From Macrocybe gigantea (Eukaryota; Basidiomycota; Agaricomycetes; Agaricales; Callistosporiaceae), in the NCBI GenBank assembly GCA_011319805.1, contig SJRY01000266.1:682001-746000 (forward strand): 64,000 nt of DNA. Reading direction: 5' to 3'. The notes under the pieces were generated by a model. The model did not search any database. It had not been told where the DNA came from and saw nothing but the letters and a program-made list of their open reading frames with translations. The translations under genes were made by a program, and so were the position numbers. This document shows, one piece after another, positions 14,478 through 27,400 of this stretch. Every line of letters begins with the position of its first letter. Positions within the stretch are counted from its first letter, which is position 1.

Positions 14478-17400
14478 ATGTTCGATCTCCCCACACCCGA
14501 TGACTTTCCTGCATTTCCATACAATCCCCCTTATGAAATTCAAATTGAACTCATGCGACACTTATATTCTTCCATCGAACAGAGAAAAGTGACCATCGTC
14601 GAGAGCCCGACAGGCACAGTCAGTCGTTCGCCTTGTTCATGCCGGTGACGGCTGAGAAAGAGAGGAATTCTTAGGGAAAGACGCTGAGCCTTCTCTGTGC
14701 AAGTCTCACGTGGCTGAACGACGAGAGGAATCGCGCTCGAAAGGGCAAATTGAGAGCTGCGTCCGAAGACGGCGTCAAAGGTTTGTGCACCATCGCTTTG
14801 CCTTCCTAAGCATTTTGGCGTGATGAACTGCCCGTTATGTCAATTTCAGCCAAAGACTGGGTTATTGAGCAAACCCGCGAACGCATCAGGCGGGAGTTGG
14901 AAGCGGAAGAAGAAGAGCATGAAAAGAGGTTGGCGCTGGCGCGCAAAAGGGAGAAGCAGATGAAAGCTATGGCGAAAGCCAGGGTATGGAAGAAGCAGGT
15001 GCGTTTTTTGACCAAGCCGTTGGGCGTCAAGGTATGTTAACTTTGCCTCATAGAAACACGAGGGCACGTCAGAAGACCACCGGCGCGAGGAGATTTCGGA
15101 AGACGAGGATCGGCAGTTCCTTCCCGAGGAAGAAAACGCGACGGAATATGAAGATATGAATGTTTCCCCTGCTTTGCGCGCTCTTATGGCCAAGTGCACA
15201 CTCTAGCCACACCTGCTTTATTTCCGTCTCATTTTAGCGTTCATTGTAGGGTGGACAAAGACTCGAAGCGGGGCTTTGGGGAGCCAGATGAGGGGGAGCC
15301 GACGTGCACAAAGATATACTACGCATCGAGGACACATTCTCAGCTCTCGCAAGTGCTGCCGGAGTTGAGGAGGCTCAAATTGGCGCCCCGTCTTCGGACC
15401 CATCAAGACTTTGATACCCATCATCCATCGATGTCCACTCATCGCGGTAGCAAGAGGTCTTCCGACGCCCTGGAGGCGGGCGATAACGAAGCGGAACATG
15501 TTGACGCTTGCTCGACGCGGACAGTTTCGCTCGGGTCGCGGAAGCAGCTGTGTATAAATGACGAGCTGCGAGCCAGGTACAAGGACCTGGATGAAAGCTG
15601 TCGCGAGCTTCTTGGTGGTATGTTGCTTCACTCTTTTTTCTTGTATTCGTTATAGCTTGTCTGTTTTTTTTTTAAAGAGAAACGATCGAAGCGCTGCGAA
15701 TTTTTGCCGCCTGTCGACGAGGAATCGAGGATGGTTGATTTCAGGGATCAGATATTGGTTCGTCCTTTTGCAATTTAGATCTATTAAGTGGTGTATATAT
15801 GCTTTTGTCCAAAGGCGTCGCCAAAGGACATCGAGGACCTGGCATCCACGGGGCGAATGGCTCACACTTGCCCATATTTCGGCTCGCGACGGGCCATTCC
15901 GCAAGCAGAGGCTAGTACAACATAATGACCTCCCTCATATCGTTCTGACTCAAGCTTCAGCTTGTCACCCTCCCATACAACTTGTTATTGCAGAAGTCGG
16001 CTCGGGAGGCGCTCGGCATCGACCTCACGGATCAGATTATCATCATCGACGAAGCACATAGTGAGCTAGCCGAGTCCGCCTTACGTCTAGCAAAGTGCTG
16101 ATGTGAAGCGTGTCGTAAGATCTAATTTACACTCTCCTGGCACTCTCCACGAATCGACTCCCTTATTCTGTTCTTGTAACTTCGTTCCAGCAAGTGTGTT
16201 TACGTGACCAAATTTCGGAATCGCCTGGGCGCCACGAATTTATTGCACTTGAAACGGTTAGTAGTGTTTTTGGATGCGCTCAAGAAATACGTGGTCCAGT
16301 GGAAGGAGGAAAAGACGGGCAAAGCAAACAAGCCTTACCATGCTGATTCCACCACGAAGGCAGAAGTCGTAACGGTGGCGCAGTTAATGGAAAAGCTTGG
16401 GCGAAAAGCTGCCAGTATAAACTTGCTTGAAATAGAGAGTTATTTGAAGAGAAGTAAGGTCAGATAAACAATCATTTTACTCAGTACATATCCAATTCGT
16501 TCAATAGGTCGCCAGGAAGATTGCAAGCTACTCGGATAAAGACGCTGAACGGAATAGTTAGCTTCCGTCCCGTTGCTTCTCTTCATAACCCCGACTTACC
16601 TCGCTATGAACAGGCTCTCGGTGCCCGTCAAGGCGTGGCGCAGTGCCTCCATTGCATGCAGTTGAAGCCTTCATGTTGTCGTTGACTAGTGCAAATGAAG
16701 GTAGGACGGTTAGCAATGTTATTTCTACTTGGTGTGCCTGACATAACAGATGAGATGGGCGTATAACCTTCTCTCTGACGGGCAAGCCCGGTAACGAGGA
16801 AGTCGAGCTGAAATATCAGCAACTGAATCCGTCTCCCCATTTCAAAGAAATAGTCGACGTTGCCCGTTCGGTGGTGTTGGCTGGAGGAACGATGTCTCCT
16901 GTACGTCTTGTTTGTCTTGAATGTCGGAGGATCGTATTCAGTGCTAAACAGATTGCGGATGTTGTTTCTCAATTGTTTTCTTATCTCCCCGCGGAACGAA
17001 TTTCGAGCTTTTCCTGCGGGCATATCATACCCGAATCAAATTTACAAGCACTCGTTGTGACCAAAGGACCATGCGGAGGCGAGTTGGAATACAAGGCTAG
17101 CAAACAAGACGATCCTACAGTGGTAAGCCGGCTGTTGCGGTAAGGAGACCTCAATAAACATCTTGAGAAATCTAGATCACAGAGCTAGGAAACATATTGC
17201 TCAACTTCAGTGGGATGATACCTGGCGGATTTGTCGTTTTCTTTCCGTCCTACAAGTTCCTGCATGCCGCCAAAGCTGCGTGGAAGAGGAGTGGGTTGTT
17301 GGAAAAAATTGACAGGAAGAAAAAGGTACAACAGATATTCTCTTAGCAGCCCGGATGACAGTTGGCGAGACAAATTTTCAGACTTTCTTCGAGCCCGAGG

Positions 17401-18032
17401 ACGCTACTGATGTGGACGATGTCTTGAACGAATATGCGGCATCTATCAGGAGACCCGTTAGTCATGTTCATTTTCACGTTCATTTGTTCCGTTTCCTGAC
17501 AACAGCTGTTTAGCTTCCGTCTGACAACAAGAAGGGCGGAGCGCTTCTCTTCGCCGTCGTCGGAGCTAAACTCTCGGAAGGCCTCAATTTTGCTGATGAC
17601 CTCGCTCGTGCGGTTGCTATAATCGGCCTGCCTTTCGCCAATCTGGGATCACCAGAGCTACAAGAACGCCTAAAATATGTGAAGCACCTTCAAGAGAAGG
17701 CTGACAGTAATGACAAGAAACAACCGGGGAAGAAAGATGCTGCCGCAGAATTGTATGAGAACATGTGCATGAATGCTGTCAACCAGAGCATCGGTAAGTT
17801 CTCGCATTTCCACCCCTTTGAAGTTTTCCATCGTTCTGATTGCGACATGACATTAGGACGGGCTATTCGACATCGGAATGATTGGGCATCTTTGATACTG
17901 CTTGACAGGCGGTATGCGTCTGCCTCGATTCAAAACAAACTGCCATCTTGGATAGGACAGAGTATAGCAGTCGCAGAGACCTTTGGGCAAGCAGTCAAAG
18001 CACTTGGATTATTTTACAGGAATAAAATATGA
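14478..18032 (+). CDS. CHL1: ATP-dependent DNA helicase CHL1/DDX11-like
   Basis: Superfamily 2 Fe-S (XPD/FANCJ-type) helicase needed for sister-chromatid cohesion and replication. Visible elements: Q-like motif [18 protein letters not shown], Walker A SPTGT/GKTLSLL (cut by intron 14619-14674), charged coiled region, and motif Ia [13 protein letters not shown]. The Fe-S region follows (LCINDEL, CRELLG, KRCEF, CPYFGSR), then DEAH box [37 protein letters not shown] and motif [12 protein letters not shown], ending at 18032. About fourteen introns. One (15911-15960) appears to use a GC donor to join AIPQAE to LVTLPYN. Frame is lost at about 16190-16200, between LVTSFQQ and [11 protein letters not shown]; this is probably an indel in the GTGTGT run, since the alternative would be a 19-nt intron. 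ATG 14478 directly precedes the conserved N-terminus. Confidence 0.92.
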
Positions 18033-18441
18033 TATGATATGAGAGGCCTATATTTCGTAAGGGACGTTAGAAGACAAAGACGGCCCTTTTTAAAGATATA
18101 TGAATAGCGGGACCGAAAACGGGTCCGGTCAATAATCCAATGATTCTCCGAGACGCTGTCTGTTGCTTTTGACATCTATCGTGATGGTGTGCGACGTCGA
18201 GGACTGCACGTGCGGTGCTCAAAAAAAAAGAGAGAAACGATGGATCAGTTTAACGATGACCAGGACCGTTTGAGCCATGCGGCAGAAGCTAGACTGATTG
18301 CGACTAATCCGTGCAAGAGGGGCGTGATTTGCGCTTAGGCCTTAGCGCGAATACCACGCTCAACAAACTCGTTTTCTCTTCCTAGCACATTGCTGGCCGC
18401 CACGCATCACACACGGGGAGCTCTCGCATCGTAATGAGGAC
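18033..18441. other. Intergenic stretch, putative promoter
   Basis: About 400 bp between the CHL1-like stop and the next start. It contains an A9 tract near 18220-18229 and no ORF of note. It presumably holds terminator and promoter signals that I cannot resolve. Confidence 0.45.
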
Positions 18442-20491
18442 ATGGGGTTTTTCTCGTCTAGAAAAACGGATGACGATTACCAAGTCACTATCTCCACCGC
18501 CAGTGACCCTCGCGACAAATCGGTCGTGCAGGTCATACGCTCCAGATTCGTGAGTTCTGTTCCGGAGGCTCATCTAAGCCGGCATGAGGAGCTGACAACG
18601 CTCTTTTCGCGTTTCAGTATGGGAAGAACAAGGGTAAGGAACGCGAGGGACGTTCGCCGACCACATTCACGACGCACGCCTCGGTCGCCCAGACGCTTTC
18701 CGGATCCTCATCGACAAGCCATGTACCGCTTACATCCAGCCCGCTTTCCAATCGATCCAATCCTGCCAAGTCTGAAGGGCCCAGCACTCTGCGCCCACAG
18801 CTTGGCCGCTCCAACCTCTCCACCCCATCAAAGGCTCATTCCACAATCAGTTTGCCACCGTCTCCCACCATGCGCTCCAGAAACGGAGAACCGCCCCCTG
18901 TTCCACCTAAGGACCTTACTACCCCTTCACGGAAGCTCACTGACGCCGTCACGTACGTTTCCCATGTAATTTTCTCAAACAAATCGTGCGATGCTTTGCT
19001 TAGGGTAACATTGGCGCAACGCTTGAATGAACTGGCCGTGGCTAATTCTGAGGGGTTGCTCAAGTAGGCCTCTTCATATTTGTGGCGGAAAAGCGGGCTG
19101 ACAACTTCAATAAACCAGCGATGACGAGTATCGATTACTTAGACAGAACCTTTTTGAACGGTTTGCAGATAGTGTAACTGTGCCAAAGGAGGTCTCTATT
19201 ATTCCAGAGGCGAGAGTGAGACCTCGTGGAAATAGTGGGAAGGATAGGAGACGTAAGCAGATCTCCCGTCTGCCGATGTGTCAGACTAGGACTAACATGT
19301 CAGGACTCTGCAGCGCTATCACGGCCACTGTCGAATTTTGAGGTCGAGGTGCCTCGCCCTCCATCTGTCAATTCAAAATCTTCCGTGACTGCGAGCATGT
19401 CTAGTTTACTGCGCCGAGCGACCAGTGGGCGGAGAAAATCATCTGCGTCGAAAGACTTTAGCGACACGTCCAGCGTGATTTCAACGAGATCCACGGCGTC
19501 GAATATCTTCAAGCGCAGGCTTTCAAAGAAATCGAGCAACGCATCGGTCCGAACTACCACATCACGTACTCAAGCAGATTCTGTATCGATATCCTCGAGA
19601 CAAACTGGCATAGGCTCCGACCGTACGCCCTCGGATCATTTACATCAACTTTCGCCAGGCGCTTCGCGGTCCGTAGCCAGTATTAGGCGATACGCTACGC
19701 CGCCATCGTCGTTCCCGGCCAAGATAATCGGGGCAGATACTAGATATGTTGGATTGAACGACATTTATGACGAGGACAACTTGAAGTCCTCGAAGGATAT
19801 ATCTCAGGAGATTTTGGCTGTAGAAGCGGAGGCGAAGCGAGTGATGGATGCTTTCAATGGATTGGAGTTGACGACGCTCACAAAGGTTCAACGACGTCAG
19901 GTCAAACCTCACATACGACATGCGACCGATGATGGTAGAAGCAGCAGAGCTGAACTTGCTTGGAACTCGATCTCCGACGATCGCTCGCAAAGGCGAATCA
20001 ATATTACACAAGGGGATTCCTCCTCAGTTAAATCAGCAGCGTCAGGCGGAACACATCAATCCATGCCTCGTTCGATGTATACCGGGACCAAGGCCTTGCG
20101 TCCGAAAGGCAGCCTTAATGCGTCCATCTCCTATGGACCGTCTTCTCGAGCAGGTTCTGTACATCGAAAGAACTCGGTCTCAAGCATTGGGTCTCAGGAT
20201 TACCGAGGTCCTCGAGGTGGCATTCCTCCAGTTCCGTCCCTACCTTCATCCGCCATACATGGGCAATTTACGGGCTCCTCTGTGAGCTTAGCAAGGTCGA
20301 TGGGCGTCGTTCATGAGGACAGCAAGTCCATTTCCGTGGACAACGACGAAGACGATAGACAGGTGGAGAACGAATTGGACGATATCCGCCGCCGTCGGGA
20401 GGAGGTCTATGCCCGCTATGAAGCACGGCTGGAGTATCTGCGGGCGCGGCTGAAGGGCGCGCAATTGCACGAAAAGGTGTTGAAAAAGTGA
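18442..20491 (+). CDS. Ser-rich hypothetical protein with C-terminal coiled coil, possible N-myristoylation
   Basis: I do not recognise the function. The protein starts MGFFSSRKTDDD, with Gly2 and Ser6 matching the N-myristoylation consensus, followed by basic residues. A long Ser/Thr/Pro-rich region with PPPVPPKDL (SH3-ligand-like) precedes a short conserved-looking helix, DDEYRLLRQNLFERFAD. A large last exon rich in Ser and Arg (SLLRRATSGRRKSSASKD, IFKRRLSKKSS) follows. The C-terminus is a strongly charged helical segment (ELDDIRRRREEVYARYEAR) predicted as coiled coil. Introns lie near 18550-18617, 18954-19003, 19064-19118 and 19255-19304. The composition suggests a phosphorylated, membrane-associated signalling or cortex protein; that is inference only. 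Confidence 0.75.
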
Positions 20492-20686
20492 GATACCACG
20501 TGATACCAGAGATTAGATTAGATTACTTATGTTTGGTTCCTCGGGGGTTGCCGATGCCGTGTGCAATGAGATCATAAATTCTTATTTGGTTGCTAAGGTC
20601 AGTCTGCTGGCAAAAGTGTCCACCTCAGTTCTTTAGTCGCTGTCGACGCCAGCGACGAGCCTGCCCGTCCGTCGCTATTAGTCGCG

Positions 20687-23600
20687 ATGGCGCATAGATA
20701 TTCCCCACCTTCCGATGACAGCGACTCGTTCGTCTTGTCTTCCACTCCGACACCACAGTCACAGCTGCGCCGAAACCTCAGCCAAACCTCCCAACGGTCG
20801 TCGGCGTCGGATAACCCATACGGTCATGGAGCGGGACCTAGCCAATCATCGTCTGCGAGGAATCCGCCTCCAATACTAATCAAAGGCTCACTCCCTCATC
20901 GTGGACAAAGAAGCACGAGCATTAGCAGTTCGCAGGCAAGCCGGAGCTACCGCGACAATCTGAATGAGGAGGAAGAAGAGGAAGATGGAGAAGGGACTCC
21001 TACTTCTCATCCGCCGCATCGGCGCGGGAAAGCTGCAGCAAAAGACGACGACGAAGAACAAGCGGAAGAGGAAGAAGAGGGCTCGGGCTCCGGTGACAAC
21101 AGCGCCGAACAGGCAGAAGACGACCCCATTACCCTCAAGGAGCGCCAGTCGCTCATAAACGTGCAGCATCCCTTCGGTCTTCCTATATGGAAGCCAGCGC
21201 TGTACAAAAAGACTCGTTCCGTCACCCGTTATGCCGATGCTGCTCTTCATTCCATGCCGTCTGCGCAAGCAGAGCGGCACTTGCTCCCCGGAAACATATT
21301 CTGGGCAGTGGCATTCGGATGGTGGTTAGCCTTGGCATGTTTGATTGTTTCCATCATACTCTATATTGTTCCACAAGGCGGAAGACGCTATTCTTCCCTT
21401 GTTTTTGGCCTGGGATGGTACCTCTTCTGGCCATTCGGCAAATACGTCGAGGGAGATTTCGTAGAACCCAAAGCGGATCTCGAAGGAGACGCAGCTTCGA
21501 ACGACAGACAAAGTGATTCCGAAGGGACCGTTCGTGGTCCTTCCCCGCCTTCTCCGCCAGAGAACGGTGAAGCTGCAGCCACCATCAGAGGTGTCCCATT
21601 ATCTGAGCAGCCCACGATAGGGCCTGGCGATCGCTCTACCCAGCACACGCAAGTCGTGTCTTGGATCTCTGATCATGTTGGCAGCGAAGCTACTCCCCTC
21701 CTGAGACCTCTTGAGCCACAACTGCCCCCGCCATCAAAGGCGTACGGCGCTGCGGACTTATCGCCTTCTTCCTCTGGCCCTATTGTAACCATGAATGAGA
21801 CGAAAGCGGGTGATCTCCTCGGCAGAGCCTGCTTTTGGCTCGGTATTATCTGCATCATTGCACCCCTCATGCTCGTCGTGTGTCTCATTTGCTGGGGCCT
21901 CGTCGTTACCATACCCATGGCCAGATTGAACTGGGAGCTCTTAAAGCACCTCTTTGAGCATCCTACCTCCATTCGCTTCTGCGCTGCTCCTCCCATTGTC
22001 GTTATGCCCCCGTCCGCGGAAGCCCAAAGCGCTCAAGCTCATGCGCCAGCCGAAGGCGAGGCCCCCATCCCTCGAATTGCGATCAAACCCCCAAGGCTTT
22101 CAGAAGGGCAATCTGCACCATCGGGCTCGCCGACATCCACCGTCTTACTCTGTACCTACCGCGCTGTCGGACTTCAGTACTTGAAGTACACCGTCGGTGG
22201 CGTCAACATTCTTTTTGTCAATCTTTTGCCAGTCGTTTTCTTTGTCATCTTTGATGGCATCGTCCTTTTGCGAATCGTTGAACACCTCGAGCATGAAGGA
22301 AAGCACGTCCCCCCATTCTTGGCTGCCATAGCATCCAAGGGACTCATTTTCGTTCTGAGTCTTTTGAGTGTCATTCCTCTTTCATACTTTATTGGAATGG
22401 CCGTCGCGTCTATCTCTGCCCAGTCGTCTATCGGCATGGGTGCGGTCATCAATGCCACTTTCGGTTCTATCATCGAGATTATTTTATACGCCATCGCTCT
22501 GACTCAGGGTAAAGGTCGGCTAGTGGAAGGGTCCATAGTAGGGAGCTTGCTCGCCGGCGTGTTGCTAATGCCAGGAATAAGCATGTGCAGTATGGCATTG
22601 CGGCACAAAGAACAAAAATTCAATGCAAAGAGTGCGGGAGTCACAAGTTTGATGCTGATCATGGCCGTGATAGGTGCACTGGCACCAACTTTGTTCTACC
22701 AGACATACGGAAACGTGAGTTCCCGGCTGTTTCATTTAAGACATTAATTAACCCGAATTCGTTGTTTATCAGTTCCAACTCGTGTGCACTGGATGCCCGA
22801 ACGCACCCAAATCCTATGAGTCACCCTGGGTGTGCGAACACTGCTACTACAGACATCCTGATCCCGCTGGCGATGAATTTTATCAGTCAACGGTGAAATC
22901 CCTGATGTATTTCTGCGCCGCGATTCTGCTCTTCGTAAGTCGTATTCCTATGGACTTGATTGTAGAAATTCATTTCACAACTGTCAGTCCTATTTGATTG
23001 GGCTCTGGTTTTCGCTCCGCACACACGCCTCGCAAATATGGCAGAATCCACAACCACTTCTCCATGCCATGGAACTTCCCCCGCACAACCGGCTTTCTTT
23101 GTACCAGAGGCTTGTTCCTTCAGGCATCCGAGATGTCAATCTCGATCATCCAACGCTGCACAGAAAACCAAGCCAAGTTCCTCAGACCTCCGCTCCCGCT
23201 GGCAATCCAGATGTCGCAGGGGGTGCAGTTCGCTCGACTGATCCTTCGTTATCCCCGGCCAACACGCGTCGCGTTTCCTATGCTCCCAGTCCGTCGCATC
23301 CGAACATTACACCCGTGTTGGAGAGCGTCGACCGGGCTGTCAAGGATGGCATACAGTTACCTGAGTCGATAACGACGGAAGACTTCACTCGTGCAGTGGC
23401 TGCTGCCACCGTTAGCGCCCTTCGCCATCAGCATGCTGTGGCACATTCTCCTGCTAGGGCTAGGATCTCGAGTGCAGGCCATGAAGAAACAGGTGGGCAC
23501 GGTGGTCACGAGGCCCCATCTTGGAGTCGGACAACCAGTGCCAGTGTATTGCTGGGATGCACAGCATTATTCTCCATCATAGCTGGTGCGTATACGACAC

Positions 23601-24315
23601 TGCAGGTACATGCCTAGACTGAAATTTCGACTCAGAGATTTTGATTGACGTCGTCGATGTCATTTTGCAAGGTACACATGTAGACGAGAAATTCCTCGGT
23701 GTCACCTCTTTGCCTTGGTTCCAAACACAACAGAATTCATGAATGCCATATCTTTTGCTCTCAATGGAAATATTGCTCTCAGGTTCGCACATGGGACTTG
23801 TATATCATGTTCGGCTAGACTGACGGCCTCGAATCTGGTTAGTATGGAGATTGGGTCTGCCTATGGCTTGCAAGTCTGCCTCTTACAAATTCCTGCAATG
23901 GTTGCATTCTCGGCGTGGTATAAGCCCAACCGCGTAGGAGAAATTGCGGAAACATTCACGTCTGTGGCTAGCAATCTGTTCATAATGCACAAAACTGACA
24001 TTCTGAACCTGTAGGCTCATTTTCCCGCGATGGGACGTCATCGCGCTCATCTTGTCAATGTTCTTGATGACCTACACTTACATTGAAGCCAGGAGCAATT
24101 ATCACCGAGGTAGCATTCTTATACTCAGGTATGCATCTTCTACCCTCCCAGCTTTCGTCTCTTCATGAGTTCCCTAGTTACTTGGTGCTTCTTTCCGGCT
24201 TTACTTCGCTCCTCCGGTGGGGGAGGAAATTGAAAAGGGCGACCATTCCACACAGCTCTTTTCGTCTTTGACGTTTGTTCAAGCGCTCCAATGGTATATC
24301 CCGTCATTGCGATGA
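20687..24315 (+). CDS. VNX1: Vacuolar cation/H+ antiporter, VNX1/CAX type
   Basis: CaCA-superfamily antiporter of the VNX1 branch (monovalent cation/H+ exchange at the vacuole). A long acidic, Ser-rich cytosolic N-terminus of ~200 residues precedes the first membrane segments (FWAVAFGWWLALACLIVSII). The first exchanger repeat contains GAVINATFGSIIEIILYAIA and the second PNTTEFMNAISFALNGNIAL then SMEIGSAYGLQV. In between is a cytosolic loop with two CxxC pairs (CTGCPN ... CEHCYY), possibly metal-binding. Eight or so exons. Two one-base deficits disrupt the frame: at CC 23705-23706 (FLGVT to LFALVPNT) and at TTT 24200-24202 (LLSGF to YFAPPVGEEI). Conserved sequence continues in the shifted frame to TGA 24313-24315, so error is favoured. 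Convergent with the DDB1-like gene. Confidence 0.92.
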
Positions 24316-24477
24316 TTTTTTTCTCTTCTATATCGTTCTCTTCGACGAACTTCTTTGAAATGAGCTGTGAACTTCATTCGATTTCAGTCTGATGTCTTTT
24401 GGTGGCAAATATTGTTATCGGTACATACATGCATTGTACAAAAATGCGCACGACTTCCTCCTTCGTTATCTAGTCTA

Positions 24478-27400
24478 TCAGTGCATGCTTTGCAAGTTTT
24501 CGAGCACTTTTTGTATTTCCTCCGCCGGTGACGTTAATCGTTCCGGCTCAGAGTGACCAGCCATAATTTTCTCCAACTGTTCTGGTGAACCGAGGCAGGC
24601 TAGGAATTGCTCCACAAAATCACCATCCAAGAAACCGAAAGATGCAGCATCCGCATCACTCCGACCGCGAGTATTTCTTGGGGCACGGTACCTGAAAGTT
24701 GATATTCAGTACGGTAATACAACTGACCCCAGACAAAGGCAACTACCTGGCATGGCTGACTCCGCCCACCGCTGGCATTGTCCCTCCCAAATTTCTTTGC
24801 AATTCCGTCAGATGTAGGGAAAGCCGGTCATCGGTCACGTCGATGACGACACCAATACGACCGGAAGTGGTGAAGAACAAATGTTTCGGTTGAAGCGGGC
24901 TGGTCTGCTCTACATCCGTGATTGATCCTGATCGGACGGGTGAGAACGACATAGAAAGGGATTTGAGGGAACACAAGTACCACGAATAAATTTAGTGACC
25001 AGCTCCGCGAGGTGATAGCTTCCATTGCGCTCCAGGAAGGGTCTCCCGAGCGTTTGGGAGAGTCGGAACGTGAACAGGTTTGAAGCATCCTACAAAGCGA
25101 ATCGTAAATGAAGGAATATACTGCCTGTAAAGCCCCATACATTGGCACCGATAATATTCTCTTCATCGGATGCTTCAACACACAAAGGCCACAGTGGGCC
25201 GTAATCCCGGGCAATGTTCGTTATTTTCGTACCAGAAACTTTGAGAAGTGATACGGAGCTGATCTGATCACCTGCGACGACATGATCTCCATAGGTAGCA
25301 AGGCTTGTAACAAGGTAGTTGTGGTTCCATTCTGCAACCATAGACAGAGATACAGCCGGTGACAGGACGTCTTCTTCACTTTGAATGCGATAAAGTTGAA
25401 TCTAAGTATTTCATAAACCCAAGAACCGACGCTAGGTTATCCTTGGCTTCACTTACCGAAGAATTGACGGCAGCAACAATCATGTCGTTGACTAGGGCCA
25501 GAGAATATACGCATCCTCTGACCTCCGTCGAGGCGAGGAGAAGTAGCTGTAGTTCTGACGAACCGGGTTTTGCGTCGTTATTATTGGCTGTTAATAGCAA
25601 CAAACGCCCATTTGTCGGCTCAACTTCCTCTTCGTCGTATGTAAACGCGCCGACACAGAAAAGGGGTGCAGATTTGCCATGGACTTCAGCGGATAATGCG
25701 GTGACAGCGGTGATAACCTCTTCTACATCACATTGATAACTATCCAGTTCTTGATGGAATGTCAGACGTTGGAGTATCCGTAGCACGGAAACAACATACG
25801 ATTGAATGTCGCATCGTCAAAGATCTTGAAGGTACTCTGTGTAGATGCAACGTCTCCCACTCTTGCAGGATCGGTTCGGGTGCACGCCACACCAAACACT
25901 TTGAGATTGGGTTGATACGCAATGCGCTGTGGATTTTCAAGGCCCAAGGGTATCTGGAATGGTCCTTAGCAACCAGGTTGAAATGAGTCGATCTTGGACT
26001 TACTGAACGAATGTGCATCTTATCCAAGTCTCTTACGCGACCAATGAAGAGGCCGGTCGGAGCCGCCAGGACGATGCACGACGGGAACCGTCTTGTATCA
26101 AGTCGCGAAGCCCCCGTAATCTCCTACATGACGGCGTGAGTGACTAGAACAGTTTTCTAGGTATGCAACATACTTTCAGCATTATGGGGGAGTTGTGCAA
26201 CCGCTTCTTCTCCCACGAAAAGACCGTCGCCCTGTTTCCCGCTGCGAATATCGTTCTTTTATCTTCAACTTGGCAGACAGTCAGCGAAACAGGAGAACTG
26301 CCCAACGATATGATTTTCTTGTCCTTGAGCTGCTTCTCCTTCCAATTGAAGTAGACAACGGAACCATCGCCCAGACCAGCAACGACATGGGGGAATAGTC
26401 TTCTCCCTTGGAATTTTTGTCGGAACCAAAGTTGTAAAGCATGACAGAGCGAACCAGTGCGGGCAATGGTTCTGACTTTGAGACGGAGACGAGGCCTTTG
26501 GCATCTATCATCAGGACTTCTACTACGTTTGTCTCCCAATACGAAACCGTAATGTAATTTGAGAAGTATCTTGTTGGATCTAGCGGCGCACACGAAACAG
26601 CACTTATTTCCGCATATTGACCTGGTACACCTCTGCTGTTGGCCGACGAAAATTGTATTAAGCTTTCTTCCGCAATCTACAGTAGAAACAACTCACTTGA
26701 GGACACGGAATTCCTTTGTGCCTGTCACGGATAAAACTACGAGCTCGCCCTTATTCAATGCCAGAGCTACCTGGCTCGGATTGATGCTGGCTGCCACTAT
26801 CTCCGAACCAGGTTGCACCCATTCGGCAACGCGCTCGTACGAAGCGAGGGAGTCGTTGAATTCGAGCAGAAAGGCACCTTTGGGAGTCACTTGGACCACT
26901 AGCTGAGAATCCCCGTAGCTCGCCTTGCCATTGGGTTCAACAATGCGAAGAGCGACGTTACCGACAGCAAAGGTACGAGAGTCAGAAATGAAGCTGTTAA
27001 CACCTGTGCATTGCACGTGGGCTAATGAGACGCCCGTGTCGTCGATTTTCAAGAGTTGCGAAGATTGGAGCGTCGAAATGAAGATGTAGCTATCAGTTCT
27101 ATAAGATGGACTATAAGCAAGTTTATGCATTTCGGAAGCAAAAAGACAACGAACACGTCTTCAAATCTACGTCGAAGACTCCAGACATTAGTAACTCCAG
27201 CCAACCCCGGGACGGAAGCAAAATCCTGGAAATCGGCTCCGTTTCTCACAACGTTGATAGAGCCTCTGTTCCCTCCTCCGGAACATGTCACGATCTGGCG
27301 CTGCATAAAAGTGATTAGATTTGAATCGTACGCCATTTCCTAGGTCGCACTTACCTGCCCACTCCCATCAGTGTCAGCTAAGACAGCATCTAGTACCGGT

